A stretch of 64,000 bases of DNA from Halanaerobium saccharolyticum (GTDB lineage Bacteria > Bacillota > Halanaerobiia > Halanaerobiales > Halanaerobiaceae), in the NCBI RefSeq assembly GCF_004362045.1, contig NZ_SNWX01000007.1:1-64000 (forward strand), written 5' to 3'. A program made the position numbers and the translations under genes. The notes beneath the pieces were generated by a model that made no database searches, had not been told where the DNA came from, and saw only the letters and a list, made by a program, of their open reading frames with translations. This document shows, piece after piece, positions 62,013-64,000 of the stretch (the first letter of the stretch is position 1; every line of letters begins with the position of its first letter).

Positions 62013-63467
62013 TTAACTGACAAACTGCCAGTAAATTTTTGCCAGGGCCATAACTCCCTGTTTAATCGAAAACTGACTTAAAGCAGCTGCTGAAATTATT
62101 AGTTGATTACTCACTTCAGCACTCAAAAAGTTCTTATAATCAGGAAGCAGGATAGAGTTTTTTTCGGCAAAAACTTTAAAATCATGCTGGCTGATTTCTT
62201 GATTTAATTGCAGTTTGAGATAAAAGAGAGAATCGGTCTCTACAGACTCAACTCCTCTAAAATGATCTTTAATTGCTTCTTTTAAGAGTAATTTCCTGTT
62301 TTTAAGACGCTGCTTTAAAAATTTAATTCTTTTTTCTAAATAACCATGGTCAAGATAATAACTCAATAAATTATTAATTAAATTATCTCCAGCTGAAAAT
62401 TTCTTTGTTTTAATTATCTGCTTGAGAATATATTTATTTAAATTTGAGTTTAACTCGTTTTTCTTATTTTTAGACTCGGTTTCTAAATAGACAAGTCCTA
62501 TTTCTAAACCAGGAAAAACTCTGGAACTAAGGTCCTGGACTAAAATAATCTCTCTTTTATATCTTGACTCTAATAGTTCCTGAATCTTCTTATTTTTTTG
62601 ATAGAGCCCAAAATACTCATAGATTATAACTTTAAATTTAAGCATCTGTGCCAGTTCAAGCAGCGATTTAAGTTTTGAAAGACTCCAGTCCAAGAGACTA
62701 TCTCCTACAGATTCATCACTAATAATTAAATAATCAATGGTATTATTTTCTAGAAATTCCATCAGACTATCATAATCAGCAGAACTCAAATTAAGATTAC
62801 TTTTTTCAGCTGGAGGCGGGGCTTTTTCGAGTTCCCCAGAAATTTTAAATTTTTCTGCATAAAACGAGCTAAAAAAAGAAATATCAGTAGCTCTGGTAAA
62901 TAATAATTCTTTGTTTTCACCGATCATTGAATTTAAAATCTCATGCAGCTGTTCTTCTGAACTGTAATATAATTTAGTTTTTTCTATTTCCTGATATTGA
63001 TCCTGCAGAAGTTTAAAATAACTGCTTTCCTGCACTCCCATTTTCCTGAAACTCTGCCCTTTAAATTCTGAATAAAAGCGATCAAAAATTAAATCCCAGG
63101 CAAATTCCTCCAAAAATTCTCCCCCATTTTCCGGACCACTAAAATCAATAATTTTTTGGGGGGCTGAAAAAGCTTTAGAGGTCAAGATTCTTAACCGCTG
63201 GTCATCTCCATTACTTTTTAATGCTGCAGCAGGAGCAATGTAGCTCCCACTGCCTTCCTTTTTATAAATAAGATTCTCTGCAGCTAAAAGATCATAAGCC
63301 TTAACAACTGTTTCGGCATTCACATTCAGGCGGGAAGCAAGATTTCTAATTGAGGGCATTTTAGTATCCGGAGTGTATTTATCTGCCAGGATCTCCGCTC
63401 TAATTGCTTCATAGATCTGAGTATATAGATTTTCTTCTCCATCTCTGTTTAATTCAATTTCGAACAT
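62013..63467 (-). CDS. MocR-type GntR regulator with degenerate aminotransferase domain
   Basis: This 484-aa protein has an N-terminal GntR winged helix (residues 10-77: NLYTQIYEAIRAEILADKYT, MPSIRNLASRLNVNAETVVK, KKEGSGSYIAP). An aminotransferase-like domain of about 370 residues follows. MocR proteins bind PLP there through a lysine in a G-x-F-S-K-x-x-x-P motif. Here the matching stretch is QDLSSRVFPGLEIG (311-324), so the lysine is replaced by S315 or R316. The D-P-Y motif is also lost (IIYEYFG, 281-287). It probably senses something else or nothing at all. It lies upstream of the baeRF gene. Confidence 0.85.
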   Translation of the reverse strand: MFEIELNRDGEENLYTQIYEAIRAEILADKYTPDTKMPSIRNLASRLNVNAETVVKAYDLLAAENLIYKKEGSGSYIAPAAALKSNGDDQRLRILTSKAFSAPQKIIDFSGPENGGEFLEEFAWDLIFDRFYSEFKGQSFRKMGVQESSYFKLLQDQYQEIEKTKLYYSSEEQLHEILNSMIGENKELLFTRATDISFFSSFYAEKFKISGELEKAPPPAEKSNLNLSSADYDSLMEFLENNTIDYLIISDESVGDSLLDWSLSKLKSLLELAQMLKFKVIIYEYFGLYQKNKKIQELLESRYKREIILVQDLSSRVFPGLEIGLVYLETESKNKKNELNSNLNKYILKQIIKTKKFSAGDNLINNLLSYYLDHGYLEKRIKFLKQRLKNRKLLLKEAIKDHFRGVESVETDSLFYLKLQLNQEISQHDFKVFAEKNSILLPDYKNFLSAEVSNQLIISAAALSQFSIKQGVMALAKIYWQFVS

Positions 63468-63540
63468 TCTGCTTCCCTCCAGTAATTAATTTATATTTTC
63501 TATAATAAATTTACTGCTAAATTGAATATATTTTTAAAAA

Positions 63541-64000
63541 TTATACATTTGCTTTCCGACGTCTGAAAAACTTAATAACCTCATTTAAGATTAAAAATAA
63601 TACACTGGAAATCAAAATTCTAATCCAGGGATTAATTCCTACCCCTGCGAACCCCAGAAAATCATTAATAAATGGAATATATACTACTCCTAAAACCAGA
63701 GCAATTGAAATTAAAATAGAATATAACATCTTTGAGTTATTGAAAAAATTTTTCGAAAAGATACTCTGATATTCATATCTTAAAGACATAATATTTATCC
63801 ACTGCAGACAGGCAACTGTCAAATAACTAATAGTTGTGGCCTGTGCATATAATCGACCACCTTCACTAACTGCAGAAACTCGACCATTAATAAAGGAATA
63901 AAAGTTAAAATAAGCTAAACCACCAATTACTAGTGACATAAAAGCAAAATTACTAAATGTTTTTCTATTAACAATGTGGTCATTTTGACTTCGCGGTGGT
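63541..64000 (-). CDS. Cation-transporting P-type ATPase, C-terminal part (runs off the window)
   Basis: The frame is open from the right edge to the stop at 63541, about 152 residues. It starts PPRSQNDHIVNRKTFSNF, the P-P-R stretch that precedes the last membrane helices of calcium-type (P2) ATPases. It contains AQATTISYLTVACLQWINIMS and the final helices LGVVYIPFIND and WIRILISSVLFLILNEVIK, as in the Cation_ATPase_C domain. An internal ATG at 63939 is not the gene start. The phosphorylation and nucleotide domains lie outside the window, so the ion cannot be named. Confidence 0.85.
   Translation of the reverse strand, partial: PPRSQNDHIVNRKTFSNFAFMSLVIGGLAYFNFYSFINGRVSAVSEGGRLYAQATTISYLTVACLQWINIMSLRYEYQSIFSKNFFNNSKMLYSILISIALVLGVVYIPFINDFLGFAGVGINPWIRILISSVLFLILNEVIKFFRRRKANV

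Overview
The window looks like the chromosome of a low-GC, fermentative, anaerobic Firmicute of the Halanaerobiales type (Halanaerobium-like). This is an inference from the AT-rich sequence, the soluble [FeFe]-hydrogenase HydABC, a complete PyrR-controlled pyrimidine operon, AddAB-type recombination genes and c-di-GMP-I riboswitches. Four extracytoplasmic binding proteins have signal peptides without a lipobox cysteine, which fits a double-membrane (diderm) envelope. Almost all genes lie on the minus strand. The plus-strand exceptions are a two-gene cassette near 27 kb, a membrane-protein gene at 52.8 kb, and a tRNA-Leu plus flavoprotein gene at 59.3-60.7 kb.

Layout. 1-112: probable 5' part of a group II intron, cut by the left edge and sitting just past a terminator. 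0.2-2.6 kb: sugar-binding protein and its LacI-type regulator. 2.8-10.6 kb: an oppABCDF-type peptide transporter with its own promoter and terminator, followed by a lone second binding protein. 10.7-15.8 kb: polA, mutM, a coaE-mgsA gene fusion and a lytic transglycosylase. 15.9-19.2 kb: two-component system and HtrA protease. 19.3-26.8 kb: a structured intergenic element, gpmA, addB-addA and a DUF368 membrane protein. 26.9-27.97 kb: a self-contained plus-strand cassette (promoter, 69-aa very basic protein, nucleotidyltransferase-fold protein, terminator) with copies of a GGTACC palindromic repeat on both sides. 28-41 kb: carA-carB, pyrR, uracil permease, pyrB-C-F-K-D-E and a glyoxalase, with three PyrR-type attenuators. 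41-44.5 kb: hydCBA. 44.7-48.2 kb: split permease, cation/proton antiporter, class-V aminotransferase. 48.4-50.0 kb: modA-modB without modC. 50.1-52.6 kb: an HD-GYP protein and a FapA/DUF342 protein behind a c-di-GMP-I riboswitch. 52.8-54.9 kb: unknown membrane protein, tRNA-Thr, DegV, cold-shock protein. 55-59.2 kb: chemoreceptor and a GGDEF/EAL protein behind a second c-di-GMP-I riboswitch. 59.3-64 kb: tRNA-Leu, BaiN/HI0933-type flavoprotein, bacterial eRF1-like protein, a degenerate MocR-type regulator, and the C-terminal end of a cation P-type ATPase.

How parts work together. Pyrimidine synthesis is one co-directional block with an attenuator before carA, before pyrR and before the permease, so UMP-bound PyrR should damp the whole pathway. 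Both c-di-GMP riboswitches precede genes for predicted c-di-GMP phosphodiesterases (HD-GYP and EAL), which suggests feedback on the second messenger. The strongest candidates for something undescribed are the GGTACC palindrome family, the plus-strand cassette that it brackets, the CoaE-MgsA fusion, and the nested inverted repeat between gpmA and htrA. All calls come from reading the sequence; no database search was run.
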